Positions 1 to 4,876 of a stretch of 5,680 nt of DNA are shown here, piece by piece. Within the stretch, counting starts at the first letter, position 1, and each line of letters starts with the position of its first letter. The stretch is from NCBI GenBank assembly GCA_950063125.1, contig CATLZI010000147.1, forward strand, positions 1 to 5,680. The letters run 5' to 3'. Under the pieces are notes generated by a model. That model was not told where the DNA came from and ran no database searches. It saw nothing but the letters and a program-made list of their open reading frames with translations. Both the position numbers and the translations under genes were made by a program. Source of the stretch: an uncultured Porticoccus sp. (lineage in GTDB: Bacteria > Pseudomonadota > Gammaproteobacteria > Pseudomonadales > Porticoccaceae).

Positions 1-468
1 GCGATACACTTTTTTCAGTCCGGTTGTTTGCAGCCCTGCGAGTTCGGGCCATTCGGCCGGTGGAACCACGTTAAACCGGGCATCGGTGCGGCAGCCAGAC
101 AGGAGCCAGTAGAGCGTCAGACCGGCGCGAAGCTGCCAGGAGCGCAAGCGTGATCCTTCATAAAGGGGGATGTAGAACCAGTTGCCATAAACCAGCTGTG
201 GAGCCAGCGATAACAGGCGTGTGCGCTCCCGCAGGCTTTCCCGCACCAGCGAGAACTCCCAGCTCTGCAGGTAGCGCAGACCGCCGTGAATCAGTTTGCT
301 GGATTTGCTGGAGGTGCCTGAGCCCCAGCTGTTTTTTTCCAGTACCAGGCAGTTGTAGCCAGCGGCCTGTGCGGCCTGTACCACTCCGGCTCCCTGAATG
401 CCGCCACCGATCACCACCACATCGAAATGGTTGCCCGTATGGGGTTCGCTGGGGTTGTTGTCGGCCAC
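1..468 (-). CDS. glpD: Aerobic glycerol-3-phosphate dehydrogenase, FAD-dependent (N-terminal 156 residues, cut by left edge)
   Basis: GlpD-type enzymes oxidise sn-glycerol 3-phosphate to dihydroxyacetone phosphate at the inner membrane and pass electrons to quinone. The visible 156 residues hold a Rossmann FAD-binding loop (GGGIQGAG, residues 21-28), the acidic residue ending the second strand (E44), and the strongly conserved GlpD stretch SSKLIHGGLRYL (56-67), followed by the usual APQL helix region. E. coli GlpD is about 500 residues, so roughly two thirds lie beyond the window. The GTG start was chosen because it begins 2 bp after the stop of the phosphodiesterase gene and gives a short N-terminal tail before the FAD motif; no ATG lies nearby in this frame and the ribosome site is weak, so translational coupling is likely. 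The Asp expected shortly after the glycine loop (AxD in the family signature) is replaced in VVQAAQAAG, so this is a divergent member. A related FAD oxidoreductase is possible but less likely. Confidence 0.88.
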   Translation of the reverse strand, partial: MADNNPSEPHTGNHFDVVVIGGGIQGAGVVQAAQAAGYNCLVLEKNSWGSGTSSKSSKLIHGGLRYLQSWEFSLVRESLRERTRLLSLAPQLVYGNWFYIPLYEGSRLRSWQLRAGLTLYWLLSGCRTDARFNVVPPAEWPELAGLQTTGLKKVYR

Positions 469-470
469 GG

Positions 471-1211
471 TTAGAAGGTCCGGTGGGCGAGATTGGTAAT
501 CATGCTGCCGATATCAAAGGTTTCCACCATGTCGGCACCGCGGTTGAACCAGTCGATGGCCTGATCGGGGTCTTCGACCTCGTAGATCACCACGGTACCT
601 GGCAGCTCGTCCAATGTGGCTCCTTCCGGCACCTTGTCAGTGTCGCAGAAAATAAATTCCGGTTGGATATCGGTGATCCAGGGACCCTGTCGGTCCTGCC
701 AATCCTTGAGTACCACGCCGAGGCGGGGAAACTGCTGTTCGTGGGCATACTGGATAAATTCGTCGCTGAAACTGATCAGTACACACTGCCCGATAACCGG
801 GTCAAGTATTTCGCTGACAATACGGTAGGCATTTTCGATGCCGACAGTCTCCAGCCCGGTGCGTTTCAATTCGACAAAGGCCGTGACATCGGGATGCTCC
901 GACAGCAATCCGACCAGTGCTGAGAGGGGTGTGATGTGCTCGCTGGAGAATGCCTGGCCCAGCCGTTCCGGTTCGTTGGCCGGGTATTGGCGCAGTTCAT
1001 CTAGGGTCAACAGATGAATGGCGTTTTCCACGCCGCTGATGCGGGTCATGAGAGTATCGTGGTAAAGCACCGGCTGTTGGTCGGCGCTGAACAGGATGTC
1101 GGTCTCGATAAATTTCGCCCGGGCTTCAACCGCTTTGCTCATGCCGAGCAGGGTGTTTTCCGGGTAGTGCCTGGGGTAGCCCCGGTGGGCGACCAGTCGT
1201 TTCGCTATCAT
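471..1211 (-). CDS. ugpQ: Cytoplasmic glycerophosphodiester phosphodiesterase (UgpQ-like)
   Basis: The predicted 246-residue protein hydrolyses glycerophosphodiesters from phospholipid turnover into sn-glycerol 3-phosphate and an alcohol. It has the full GDPD signature: HRG (9-11) with catalytic His9, PENT (17-20), the metal-binding ETD (E36, D38), the second catalytic His in YHD (H51), and ELK (E114, K116). The TIM-barrel end is recognisable in RGADMVETFDI (about 225-235). Length matches E. coli UgpQ (about 247 aa), and there is no signal peptide, so it should be cytoplasmic rather than periplasmic GlpQ. The ATG is preceded by AGGA with 7 nt spacing. Its stop lies 2 bp before the glpD start, and the two products act in sequence, so an operon is very likely. 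A candidate promoter lies in the 85-bp gap after folD. The substrate head-group preference cannot be read from the sequence. Confidence 0.92.
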   Translation of the reverse strand: MIAKRLVAHRGYPRHYPENTLLGMSKAVEARAKFIETDILFSADQQPVLYHDTLMTRISGVENAIHLLTLDELRQYPANEPERLGQAFSSEHITPLSALVGLLSEHPDVTAFVELKRTGLETVGIENAYRIVSEILDPVIGQCVLISFSDEFIQYAHEQQFPRLGVVLKDWQDRQGPWITDIQPEFIFCDTDKVPEGATLDELPGTVVIYEVEDPDQAIDWFNRGADMVETFDIGSMITNLAHRTF

Positions 1212-1241
1212 GATGATATCCTGTCGTGCGCCTATCTCTTT

Positions 1242-1270
1242 ATCCTAGAGCAGGGCAGGGGTAACGACAA
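1242..1270 (-). promoter_or_regulatory. Candidate sigma-70 promoter for ugpQ-glpD
   Basis: On the minus strand TTGTCG (1265-1270) and TAGGAT (1242-1247) are separated by exactly 17 bp, each matching 4 of 6 consensus bases. They lie 31 bp upstream of the ugpQ ATG, in the only sizeable gap between folD and ugpQ. No terminator was found after folD, so read-through from folD is also possible. Confidence 0.4.
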
Positions 1271-1296
1271 TCGCTATCGGGGTCGACGATGGCTGT

Positions 1297-2142
1297 TCAG
1301 CCCAGTTTTTTCTCACCGGCATCGACTGATTGCAGAATCAGTGTGTTGATGGTCATGGGGCCGACACCACCCGGTACCGGGGTGAGGGCGGCAGCGCGAT
1401 CGTACAGGGGCGCCAGTTCGATATCGCCGACACCGCCCGGATGGTAACCGGCATCCACTACCACCGCGCCATCCCTGATCCAGTCGGCCTTGATAAATTC
1501 GGGTTTCCCCACTGCGCCGACCACCAGATCGGCACCACCGATAATCGCTGGTAAATTTTCCGTCCGGGAGTGGCAGATGGTCACCGTGGCATTGGTATTG
1601 AGCAACATCATGGCCATGGGTTTGCCGAGAATCGGGCTGCGGCCAACGACTACAGCGTGTTTGCCTGCCAGAGAGATATCGTAGGCCGCCAGCAGACGCA
1701 TAATGCCCTGGGGTGTGGCAGAGCCATAGGCGAACTCACCCATGGCCATGCGGCCAAAACCGAGGCAGGTGACACCGTCCACGTCCTTTTCCAGCGCGAT
1801 GCTGTCAAAACAGAGACGCTCGTCAACTTGGTCCGGTACCGGGTGCTGCAACAAAATGCCATGGCAGTTGGGGTTGGCATTCAGCTCCTGAATTTTTGCC
1901 AGCAGCTGTTCGGTAGTGGTGGAATCGGGCATTTCTACCGCGATGGATTCCATGCCCACCCGTTTGCAGGCATTCTGCTTCATCTTCACATAGGTGGCCG
2001 ATGCCGGGTCGCCACCCACCAGAATGGTGGCAAGAATCGGTGCTTGGCCACCACTTTTCTGTTTCAGTCGCGCCACCCGTTCGCTCAGTTCGGCCTCGGT
2101 CTGTTGGGCGACGGCTTTGCCATCGAGAATGATTGCTGCCAT
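1297..2142 (-). CDS. folD: Bifunctional methylenetetrahydrofolate dehydrogenase / methenyltetrahydrofolate cyclohydrolase
   Basis: FolD interconverts 5,10-methylene-, 5,10-methenyl- and 10-formyl-tetrahydrofolate with NADP, supplying one-carbon units for purines and fMet. The 281-residue product (E. coli: 288) has the folate-site YVKMK (Y51, K55), Q99 in the QHPVP loop, KDVDG (119-123, with D122), the nucleotide-binding [12 protein letters not shown] (164-175), CHSRT (190-194), and the closing [10 protein letters not shown] (255-264). The ATG at 2142 was preferred over an in-frame start at 2190, because family members begin MAAxxxDGK and AGGAG lies 11 nt upstream. The protein departs from the usual gammaproteobacterial form: QHPVP replaces [13 protein letters not shown] replaces the PYNxGRL region, SATPQG replaces the CTPxG motif, and the loop after strand VVVDAG reads YHPGG. 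The key catalytic residues are retained, so activity is expected. It lies divergent from the tRNA operon, as folD does in Pseudomonas. Confidence 0.95.
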   Translation of the reverse strand: MAAIILDGKAVAQQTEAELSERVARLKQKSGGQAPILATILVGGDPASATYVKMKQNACKRVGMESIAVEMPDSTTTEQLLAKIQELNANPNCHGILLQHPVPDQVDERLCFDSIALEKDVDGVTCLGFGRMAMGEFAYGSATPQGIMRLLAAYDISLAGKHAVVVGRSPILGKPMAMMLLNTNATVTICHSRTENLPAIIGGADLVVGAVGKPEFIKADWIRDGAVVVDAGYHPGGVGDIELAPLYDRAAALTPVPGGVGPMTINTLILQSVDAGEKKLG

Positions 2143-2180
2143 GGTGGGTTTGACTCCTGAGTCCGGGTGGGAAGCCGTGT

Positions 2181-2209
2181 ATTTTCGCACTTCGCCTCTT
2201 GTCTGTGAA
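2181..2209 (-). promoter_or_regulatory. Possible folD promoter
   Basis: TTCACA (2204-2209, 5 of 6 matches to the -35 consensus) is followed after 17 bp by GAAAAT (2181-2186, 4 of 6) on the minus strand, 38 bp upstream of the chosen folD ATG. The spacing is ideal but the -10 is mediocre, so this is a tentative call. Confidence 0.35.
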
Positions 2210-2244
2210 GCGAATAACCGGCGGCACCCGATCCGGCTTTTTGA

Positions 2245-2280
2245 TTGACGAAGCGGGTTGGCGTCAGTATTATGCGCTGC
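2245..2280 (+). promoter_or_regulatory. Strong stable-RNA promoter of the tRNA operon
   Basis: TTGACG (2245-2250) and TATTAT (2268-2273), each matching 5 of 6 consensus bases, are separated by exactly 17 bp. The bases right after the -10 (GCGCTGC, 2274-2280) form a GC-rich discriminator, as found in stable-RNA promoters under stringent (ppGpp) control. The predicted start lies near 2280, about 28 nt upstream of the first tRNA. Confidence 0.8.
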
Positions 2281-2307
2281 TCTCGAAATGAGGGTTCAGT
2301 GTGATAA

Positions 2308-2384
2308 CGGGGAATAGCGCAGTCTGGTAGCGCGCCTGCTTTGGGAGCAGGATGTCGGGGGTTCGAATCCCTCTTCCCCGACCA
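2308..2384 (+). tRNA. tRNA-Pro (anticodon UGG)
   Basis: The acceptor arms CGGGGAA (2308-2314) and TTCCCCG (2374-2380) pair fully, and the T-arm contains GGTTCGAATCC. The anticodon stem CCTGC/GCAGG encloses loop TTTGGGA with anticodon TGG at 2342-2344. The discriminator is A2381 and CCA is encoded (2382-2384). A leading C in the acceptor stem is typical of bacterial tRNA-Pro. First gene of a three-tRNA operon. Confidence 0.97.
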
Positions 2385-2421
2385 CCCTCATCTTCGGAAA
2401 CTGTTGTAAACTGCTTGTTGA

Positions 2422-2498
2422 GCGCCCGTAGCTCAGCTGGATAGAGCAACGGCCTTCTAAGCCGTAGGTCGCAGGTTCGAATCCTGCCGGGCGTGCCA
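2422..2498 (+). tRNA. tRNA-Arg (anticodon UCU)
   Basis: Acceptor arm GCGCCCG (2422-2428) pairs with CGGGCGT (2488-2494). The anticodon stem ACGGC/GCCGT holds loop CTTCTAA with anticodon TCT at 2456-2458. G2495 is the discriminator and CCA (2496-2498) is encoded. This tRNA reads the AGA/AGG codons. The terminal acceptor pair is G-U (G2422 with T2494) instead of the usual G-C. It starts 37 nt after the tRNA-Pro CCA, in the same transcript. Confidence 0.96.
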
Positions 2499-2534
2499 TC
2501 CAGTTCTGGCGCAATAGACAACAAGTAATACAAT

Positions 2535-2611
2535 GGTGGCTGTAGCTCAGTTGGTAGAGCACAGGATTGTGATTCCTGTGGTCGCGGGTTCGATCCCCGT
2601 CAGCCACCCCA
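2535..2611 (+). tRNA. tRNA-His (anticodon GUG)
   Basis: The seven-base acceptor arm (2536-2542) pairs fully with 2601-2607. An extra encoded G at 2535 faces C2608, giving the G(-1):C73 pair that marks tRNA-His for its synthetase. The anticodon stem CAGGA/TCCTG encloses loop TTGTGAT with anticodon GTG at 2569-2571, and CCA (2609-2611) is encoded. Last gene of the operon, followed 9 nt later by a terminator. Confidence 0.97.
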
Positions 2612-2619
2612 TCTTCCAG

Positions 2620-2647
2620 AAGGCGGTCCATTCGGGCCGCCTTTTTT
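2620..2647 (+). terminator. Rho-independent terminator of the tRNA operon
   Basis: AAGGCGGTCC (2620-2629) pairs with GGGCCGCCTT (2634-2643), giving 10 pairs including one G-U, around the loop ATTC. It runs into a six-T tract (2642-2647). On the opposite strand the hairpin is not followed by a T tract, so it is not an obvious terminator for the convergent small gene at 2660. Confidence 0.92.
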
Positions 2648-2659
2648 GTTCGGTTCCTT

Positions 2660-2890
2660 TTAGCGGGTTCGCTCAATTTTGGTTGTATCTGTAGGGCTGC
2701 ACAACGTCTGCTGACAACTGAGTAGTAACAGTTTGCTGACCAGTCTGTGCATCTCCTGCTGGACGGTTTCTTCTTTTGCGCCGGGAGGACACTCACAGCA
2801 CCAATGCAGACATTCCTGGCCGGACTCGGCATCGACTATGCGAAGGCACGGACGGCCTTCTTTGAGGTGAGTGTGGATGAGGTACCCCAT
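2660..2890 (-). CDS. Small cysteine-rich protein of unknown function, probably iron-regulated
   Basis: I do not recognise this 76-residue protein. It has no signal peptide or membrane segment and should be cytoplasmic. It has a beta-like N-terminal part (MGYLIHTHL...PCLRIVDAESGQ), a dense cysteine cluster CLHWCCEC (27-34), then a helical part with a leucine run (KLLLLSC, 53-59). Seven of 76 residues are cysteine (15, 27, 31, 32, 34, 59, 64), and His6, His8 and His29 are also present, so metal binding or redox work is conceivable but unproven. Codon choice is gene-like, with many G/C third positions. The ribosome site (GAGA upstream of ATG) is weak. A sigma-70 promoter with a Fur-like box just downstream of its -10 lies 25-73 bp upstream, which suggests repression by iron-loaded Fur. 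The gene is convergent with the tRNA operon. The main doubt is whether it is expressed at all, as it is short. Confidence 0.6.
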   Translation of the reverse strand: MGYLIHTHLKEGRPCLRIVDAESGQECLHWCCECPPGAKEETVQQEMHRLVSKLLLLSCQQTLCSPTDTTKIERTR

Positions 2891-2914
2891 ATTCTGATTC
2901 TCTGCAGATAGTTA

Positions 2915-2933
2915 AATGATAATCGTTCGCATT
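2915..2933 (-). promoter_or_regulatory. Fur-like iron box
   Basis: This 19-bp site reads AATGCGAACGATTATCATT on the minus strand. It is an imperfect inverted repeat (AATGnnAAnnnTTnnCATT) with one half-site, TGATAAT, exactly matching the Fur 7-1-7 consensus. It begins 1 bp past the -10 hexamer of the promoter reading toward the small cysteine-rich gene, the classical position for Fur repression over the transcription start. It also covers the -35 of a weaker possible plus-strand promoter (TTCGCA 2926-2931, 17 bp, TCTAAA 2949-2954). Confidence 0.6.
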
Positions 2934-2934
2934 T

Positions 2935-2963
2935 ATAGTAGAAGAGAGTCTAAAGTCCGTCAA
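2935..2963 (-). promoter_or_regulatory. Sigma-70 promoter for the small cysteine-rich gene
   Basis: On the minus strand TTGACG (2958-2963, 5 of 6 matches) is followed after exactly 17 bp by TACTAT (2935-2940, 4 of 6). The expected start near 2928 falls inside the Fur-like box and leaves a leader of about 38 nt before the ATG at 2890. Confidence 0.55.
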
Positions 2964-3034
2964 GTCTCTGCTTTGCTGTGCTGGGCATCCGTCAAAAGGA
3001 TGTGGTAGATTCACATAAAAAATGTAGGGTTAAT

Positions 3035-3187
3035 GTGTATCTATTGACAAATTCTGCGTTGAAGACCGATAAGGGCTGGGGGTATATCTTCCAGTCAGGT
3101 AGCGTAAAACGACCAAGTGGCGAGCAAATTGAATTGATCATCGATTGCTTAATCGAACATATATTGGATTGCAGTGCCTGCTGGTGA
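3035..3187 (+). CDS. Possible 50-residue protein, unknown (tentative)
   Basis: A short open frame starts at GTG 3035, 5 nt after an AGGG ribosome-site match (3026-3029). The product has a central patch GWGYIFQSGSVKRPSGEQ followed by an amphipathic helix-like end (IELIIDCLIEHIL) and a DCSACW tail with three cysteines in the last 13 residues. I do not recognise it. The frame is open upstream to a GTG at 2978, but that start has no good ribosome site and would lie in the divergent promoter area. A weak promoter (TTCGCA-17-TCTAAA at 2926-2954) overlapping the Fur-like box could serve it. Codon use is not strongly biased, and the opposite strand is also open here, so it may be chance or a gene remnant. 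If it is not a gene, 2891-3388 is a 498-bp non-coding stretch. Confidence 0.28.
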   Translation: MYLLTNSALKTDKGWGYIFQSGSVKRPSGEQIELIIDCLIEHILDCSACW

Positions 3188-3224
3188 TCGGTAATTGTTT
3201 CTGTGCTCATTCTTGTTCGTGGGA

Positions 3225-3252
3225 TTGACTCCATTAATGTCTGTTCTGTAAA
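3225..3252 (+). promoter_or_regulatory. Candidate promoter for the HD-GYP gene
   Basis: TTGACT (3225-3230, 5 of 6 matches) is followed after 16 bp by TGTAAA (3247-3252, 4 of 6). This would give a leader of about 130 nt carrying the ACAGG/CCTGT palindrome and the hairpin at 3321-3343. No better -10/-35 pair was found closer to the start codon. Confidence 0.35.
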
Positions 3253-3274
3253 GAAAATTAGCCTACGATGTAGA

Positions 3275-3289
3275 ACAGGAAAAACCTGT
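3275..3289. repeat. ACAGG-N5-CCTGT inverted repeat upstream of the HD-GYP gene
   Basis: Perfect 5-bp arms flank AAAAA. The region is rich in related half-sites: CTGTTCT (3241-3247) mirrors AGAACAG (3272-3278), and CTGT (3286-3289) mirrors ACAG (3294-3297). It sits shortly downstream of the candidate promoter, where a repressor could bind. A similar palindrome precedes the next signalling gene. Confidence 0.4.
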
Positions 3290-3320
3290 ATTAACAGATT
3301 CCATAACTAATACAAAGTTG

Positions 3321-3343
3321 AGCGCTATTTTAAAAATGGCGCT
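3321..3343 (+). other. Leader hairpin before the HD-GYP gene
   Basis: AGCGCTATTTT and AAAATGGCGCT form 11 potential pairs (one G-U) around a single A, so in RNA the A/U centre would open into a small loop. It lies 45 bp before the ATG and is not followed by a T tract, so it is not a simple terminator. It could protect or regulate the leader. It does not fit the c-di-GMP riboswitch pattern. Confidence 0.4.
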
Positions 3344-3388
3344 GAAACCCGGTAACAATATGTTTTGCCATTTAAGGAATAATTGGAA

Positions 3389-4603
3389 ATGGACGTTCTG
3401 TCCCGAAAGAAGTTATGGCTTGTGCTGGTTTATGCCTTTATTGGTATGGCTTGGATACTGGGCAGTGACTGGCTGTTATTTCATCTTTTTGGTGACATTG
3501 AAACCACGTTTTTAGGCAGCGCGATCAAGGGGCTTTTGTTTGTTGCACTGATGTCCCTGTTACTCTATTTCCTGCTTTATCGGCTTGAACGCTCTGAAAA
3601 ACGTGCGCAACAGGCGGAAGTTGCCTCTGAATTGAATTTGTTTACGCTGCCGGAATTTTTTGCCTCAACCACTTTGATTGTCTATGTGCTTGAGATTCGG
3701 GATTTCTCTACTAACGCGATATGGGTGAGCCCCAATATCATGGGGATATTGCAACACTCCGTTGAGGATGCGCTCCTACCAGACTGGTGGGAAAAACATC
3801 TTCACCCGGATGATCGAGAGGAGGCCATTCAAAGCAATGAAAGGATTTTAGCGCGTGGTGAAGGGGTACACGAATACCGGTTTAGGCGCGGAGATGGCAG
3901 TTATATCTTCGTGCAGGATGAATTGCACCGGTTAGCCTCGCCGGTTCCCCGTTTTATCGGGGTCTGGACGGATATCAGTCAACGATATCAACTGGAGCAA
4001 AGTGCAACTCAATACGCTGAGAAGCTTGAAAAAACAATGTTTGAGACGGTCGATGCCGTCGCCAAATTAACGGAACTCAGAGACCCCTATACATCTGGTC
4101 ATGAAAAGCGGGTTGGCGAAATTTCTGCGGCGATTGCGGCTGAAATGGGCTTTGATAAAAAGTTTCAGGAGGGGTTACGCATCGCCGGATTGCTGCACGA
4201 CATTGGTAAAATTGGTGTACCTACAGAAATTCTTGTCAAGCCATCAAGATTGAGTGCCGGGGAGTATGCACTGGTTAAAGAACACACCGAGTTCGGACAT
4301 GATGTGCTGAAAAATATCGATTTTCCCTGGCCGGTGGCCGATATAGCTCGGCAACATCACGAACGAATCGACGGCAGCGGTTACCCTTTAGGATTAAAAG
4401 GTGAGCAAATCACCATGGAAGCCAGAATAGTTGCCATTGCCGATGTGGTGGAGTCGATGGCCTCCCACCGTCCCTATCGTCCGGGGTTGGGCATTGAGGT
4501 GGCTCTGGCTGAAATAGAGCAAAATGCCGGCAAACTGTACGATATTGATGCCGCCTCTGCCTGCCTAAGATTGTTCAGGGAAAAAAGCTATTCAATCACT
4601 TGA
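3389..4603 (+). CDS. Membrane-bound PAS/HD-GYP cyclic di-GMP phosphodiesterase
   Basis: The 404-residue inner-membrane protein should hydrolyse cyclic di-GMP in response to a signal sensed by its N-terminal half. Two membrane segments (about 8-31, with the WILGSDWLL motif, and 44-64) form a short sensor hairpin seen in many PAS signalling proteins. A PAS_3-type domain (about 84-203) shows HPDDR (139-143), YRFRRGDGSY (163-172) and WTDISQR (193-199). A helical linker leads to the HD-GYP domain (about 218-400): H238, the HD pair H270-D271 with DIGK, H299, H304, H323-H324, and the signature HHERIDGSGYP (323-333). All expected metal and active-site residues are present, so it is likely active. The ATG at 3389 is 10 nt after AAGGA; a TTG at 3383, 4 nt after it, would add two residues. 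There is no receiver domain, unlike RpfG. It lies 273 bp upstream of another c-di-GMP-type gene on the same strand. Confidence 0.93.
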   Translation: MDVLSRKKLWLVLVYAFIGMAWILGSDWLLFHLFGDIETTFLGSAIKGLLFVALMSLLLYFLLYRLERSEKRAQQAEVASELNLFTLPEFFASTTLIVYVLEIRDFSTNAIWVSPNIMGILQHSVEDALLPDWWEKHLHPDDREEAIQSNERILARGEGVHEYRFRRGDGSYIFVQDELHRLASPVPRFIGVWTDISQRYQLEQSATQYAEKLEKTMFETVDAVAKLTELRDPYTSGHEKRVGEISAAIAAEMGFDKKFQEGLRIAGLLHDIGKIGVPTEILVKPSRLSAGEYALVKEHTEFGHDVLKNIDFPWPVADIARQHHERIDGSGYPLGLKGEQITMEARIVAIADVVESMASHRPYRPGLGIEVALAEIEQNAGKLYDIDAASACLRLFREKSYSIT

Positions 4604-4715
4604 ATTGGGTTGTTGAACCTCCTTGTGTATTCAGGGGGTATTTCCACCTGACTTGTTGACCTTCCCAAAGCCGCAATCCGGTATTTAACGGTTAACCATA
4701 TCAGGCTTTAACGAA

Positions 4716-4746
4716 TTGTCTTTTTCGTGCAGTTGGAAATTATACT
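4716..4746 (+). promoter_or_regulatory. Possible promoter for the GGDEF-like gene
   Basis: TATACT (4741-4746) matches 5 of 6 bases of the -10 consensus. The best upstream partner is TTGTCT (4716-4721, 4 of 6) at a long 19-bp spacing, so the pair is sub-optimal and might need an activator. The start would lie about 125 nt upstream of the ATG at 4877. Confidence 0.3.
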
Positions 4747-4750
4747 TAGA

Positions 4751-4775
4751 CAGGTAGTTCTGTGAGTTCGACCTG
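4751..4775. repeat. CAGGT-N15-ACCTG inverted repeat
   Basis: CAGGT (4751-4755) and ACCTG (4771-4775) are perfect inverted arms placed 4 bp beyond the candidate -10 (4741-4746). They share the half-site of the palindrome at 4832-4851. Arms this short could arise by chance. Confidence 0.3.
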
Positions 4776-4831
4776 CCATTAATAAAGTTTATTTCTTTGT
4801 TTCGCTTTCTGAAATATTGAAAAAAACGAAT

Positions 4832-4851
4832 AAAACAGGTCAACCTGTTTT
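4832..4851. repeat. AAAACAGGT-CA-ACCTGTTTT palindrome
   Basis: Nine-base arms are perfectly complementary around a 2-bp centre, 25 bp before the ATG of the GGDEF-like gene. The symmetry fits a dimeric repressor or activator site, or a leader hairpin hiding the nearby ribosome site. It is related to the ACAGG-N5-CCTGT site upstream of the HD-GYP gene. Confidence 0.5.
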
Positions 4852-4876
4852 CGGAATTGTGCGTAGGGAAATGCTA

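Larger units (their letters stand above)
4604..4876. other. AT-rich intergenic region between the two signalling genes
   Basis: No convincing gene is present here. It holds a weak stem-loop just after the HD-GYP stop (4631-4651, TCAGG/CCTGA arms, no T tract), the palindrome GGTTAACC (4690-4697), a possible promoter with TATACT at 4741-4746, and two CAGGT/ACCTG repeats described separately. No strong Rho-independent terminator separates the two genes, so partial co-transcription is possible. Confidence 0.5.

Noticed and set aside
150..923. 257-codon plus-strand open frame over glpD and ugpQ
   Set aside because: It is the complement of two well-supported genes, has low-complexity, Pro/Cys/Arg-rich sequence, and shows no known domain.
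1570..2160. 196-codon plus-strand open frame inside folD
   Set aside because: It lies entirely antisense to folD or its leader, whose motifs are unambiguous, and has no ribosome site or recognisable domain.
2270..2832. Long minus-strand open frames across the tRNA cluster, with peptides such as GRIRTCDL and GFEPPTS
   Set aside because: They are antisense translations of tRNA-Pro, tRNA-Arg and tRNA-His. Such peptides are well-known spurious entries in protein databases and do not represent a gene.
2793..3014. 73-codon minus-strand frame overlapping the cysteine-rich gene and its promoter
   Set aside because: It crosses the promoter and Fur-like box, and its peptide looks random compared with the 76-residue frame.
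3286..3297. CTGT-N4-ACAG resembling a LexA (SOS) box
   Set aside because: The spacer is 4 bp, whereas the gammaproteobacterial LexA site CTGT-N8-ACAG needs 8.
3253..3388. Possible cyclic di-GMP (GEMM) riboswitch before the HD-GYP gene
   Set aside because: The conserved blocks of that class (such as the GCAAAGCC-like stretch and its tetraloop-receptor arrangement) are not present.
4631..4651. Stem-loop after the HD-GYP stop as a terminator
   Set aside because: The stem is short with a G-A mismatch and no T tract follows, so a Rho-independent terminator is not supported.
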